Positions 63,223 to 64,000 of a stretch of 64,000 nt of DNA are shown here, one piece after another (within the stretch, counting starts at the first letter, position 1; each line of letters starts with the position of its first letter). The stretch spans positions 124,001-188,000 of the forward strand of contig NZ_FQYY01000003.1 of NCBI RefSeq assembly GCF_900141885.1, read 5' to 3'. The notes beneath the pieces are model-generated. The model did no database searches and had not been told where the DNA came from. It saw nothing but the letters and a program-made list of their open reading frames with translations. A program made the translations under genes and the position numbers. The stretch comes from Mesonia phycicola (GTDB taxonomy: Bacteria > Bacteroidota > Bacteroidia > Flavobacteriales > Flavobacteriaceae).

Positions 63223-63975
63223 ATGAATAAAACTGCCCTTATTACTGGAGCAACAAGTGGTATAGGAAAAGCCACTGCAATAGAGCTTGCTAAAGAAAAC
63301 TTTAACTTAATTCTCTGCGGAAGAAGAAAAAGCCGACTAGAAGATTTAAAAACACAACTTTCTAAATTTACCTCTGTACATATTTTAAGTTTTGATGTGA
63401 GAAACAAAAATGAAGTACAAGATGCTATTACCTCTTTACCAGAAAAATTTCAGCAAATAGATATTCTAATTAATAATGCGGGGAACGCTCACGGTTTAGA
63501 TGCCATACAGAATGGAAATATAGACGATTGGGACGCGATGATTGACATTAATGTAAAAGGATTATTGTATGTGAGTAAGCAAATTATACCACAAATGGTA
63601 AAACGTGGTAACGGACATATTATTAACATTGGTTCTACCGCAGGAAAAGAAGTTTACCCAAATGGCAATGTATATTGTGCTAGTAAACACGCTGTAGATG
63701 CTATAAATCAAGGTATGCGAATTGACCTTAACGGAACCGGCGTAAAAGTTGGCGGCATTAATCCTGGATTGGTAGAAACAGAGTTTAGCGAAGTGAGATT
63801 TAAAGGAGATAGCCAAAAAGCAGCCAAAGTATATCAAGGATTTGAACCTCTAAAACCAGAAGATATTGCAGACATTATACGTTTTGTAATTACAAGACCT
63901 TACCATGTAAATATTGCCGATTTAATGGTAATGTGTACTGCGCAAGCATCATCCACCATTGTAGATAAAAAATGA
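63223..63975 (+). CDS. Short-chain dehydrogenase/reductase (YdfG-like)
   Basis: 250 residues, classical SDR. The cofactor motif is GATSGIGKATAIEL (8-21), with ILINNAGNAHG (about 84) and the catalytic Ser and YCASK (Tyr and Lys). It fits the group with YdfG/serine dehydrogenases (NADP-preferring). Divergent from the moxR operon. The substrate cannot be told. Confidence 0.9.
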   Translation: MNKTALITGATSGIGKATAIELAKENFNLILCGRRKSRLEDLKTQLSKFTSVHILSFDVRNKNEVQDAITSLPEKFQQIDILINNAGNAHGLDAIQNGNIDDWDAMIDINVKGLLYVSKQIIPQMVKRGNGHIINIGSTAGKEVYPNGNVYCASKHAVDAINQGMRIDLNGTGVKVGGINPGLVETEFSEVRFKGDSQKAAKVYQGFEPLKPEDIADIIRFVITRPYHVNIADLMVMCTAQASSTIVDKK

Positions 63976-63976
63976 T

Positions 63977-64000
63977 ATGATTAACAAGCGCCTACTCATA
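63977..64000 (+). CDS. First eight codons of a further gene, cut by window edge
   Basis: ATG at 63977 begins MINKRLLI and stays open to the edge, one base after the SDR stop. Too short to identify; an ATP-binding protein of the AlbA/schlafen-like type is a guess from the N-terminus only. Confidence 0.4.

Overview
The window looks like chromosomal DNA of a low-G+C member of the Bacteroidota, most likely a marine Flavobacteriaceae. Reasons seen in the sequence: AT-rich coding DNA; many Bacteroidetes-type TAnnTTTG promoter elements and no evident Shine-Dalgarno sites; a PorZ-like type IX secretion protein; a complete moxR/bat operon; lipoproteins with a charged tail after the lipid cysteine; a ligase-associated DNA repair cluster; and flavobacterial intergenic repeats. 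I found no rRNA, tRNA, CRISPR array, transposase or prophage. This genus-level reading is inference from gene content, since no marker gene for finer placement is present.

Layout. 1-2.2 kb: edge-truncated homogentisate dioxygenase and a luciferase-like flavin oxidoreductase. 2.2-6.6 kb (minus): uvrC, a patatin/BamA-type phospholipase and a DUF2809 membrane protein. 6.7-9.6 kb (plus): retropepsin-like protease, rimK, an M14-like deacylase and formyl-THF cyclo-ligase. 9.6-14.8 kb (minus): ileS, traR/dksA-like, an adhesin-like protein and lspA. 15-24 kb: terB-like, fbp, GNAT plus aspartate kinase, an OlsF-type lipid acyltransferase fusion, and an SDR-DoxX-flavin disulfide reductase set. 23.9-26.6 kb (minus): a large unrecognised cysteine-rich enzyme with a perfect 10+10 bp operator-like palindrome, and a TspO-like protein.

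26.7-35.2 kb holds the ligase-associated DNA damage response genes (pdeM, Lhr-like helicase, ATP-dependent ligase, MBL exonuclease), all minus strand. They are broken up by lipoprotein genes, a small DUF559 nuclease and five copies of a multi-hairpin repeat (element A, all in one orientation). The helicase, ligase and exonuclease look clearly more GC-rich than everything around them. This is the most unusual part of the window. A second structured repeat (element B, three copies at about 27.9, 35.5 and 45.6 kb) keeps its pairing while its bases change.

35.7-53.8 kb is mostly core metabolism and translation: recO-porZ, gdhA, a PLP sulfur enzyme, an ArsC-like protein with EamA, yicC-gmk-nadD, gpsA, pheS with a 56-residue membrane protein overlooked by length filters, a ceramidase-like protein, cvpA and carbonic anhydrase. 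53.9-62.9 kb is one long minus-strand operon, moxR-DUF58-540 aa protein-batA-batB-batC-batD-batE. An SDR gene and the first codons of another gene close the window.

Best candidates for undescribed biology: the element A/DUF559 pair as a possible repeat-associated nuclease system, the covarying element B, and the palindrome-controlled 596-residue enzyme.
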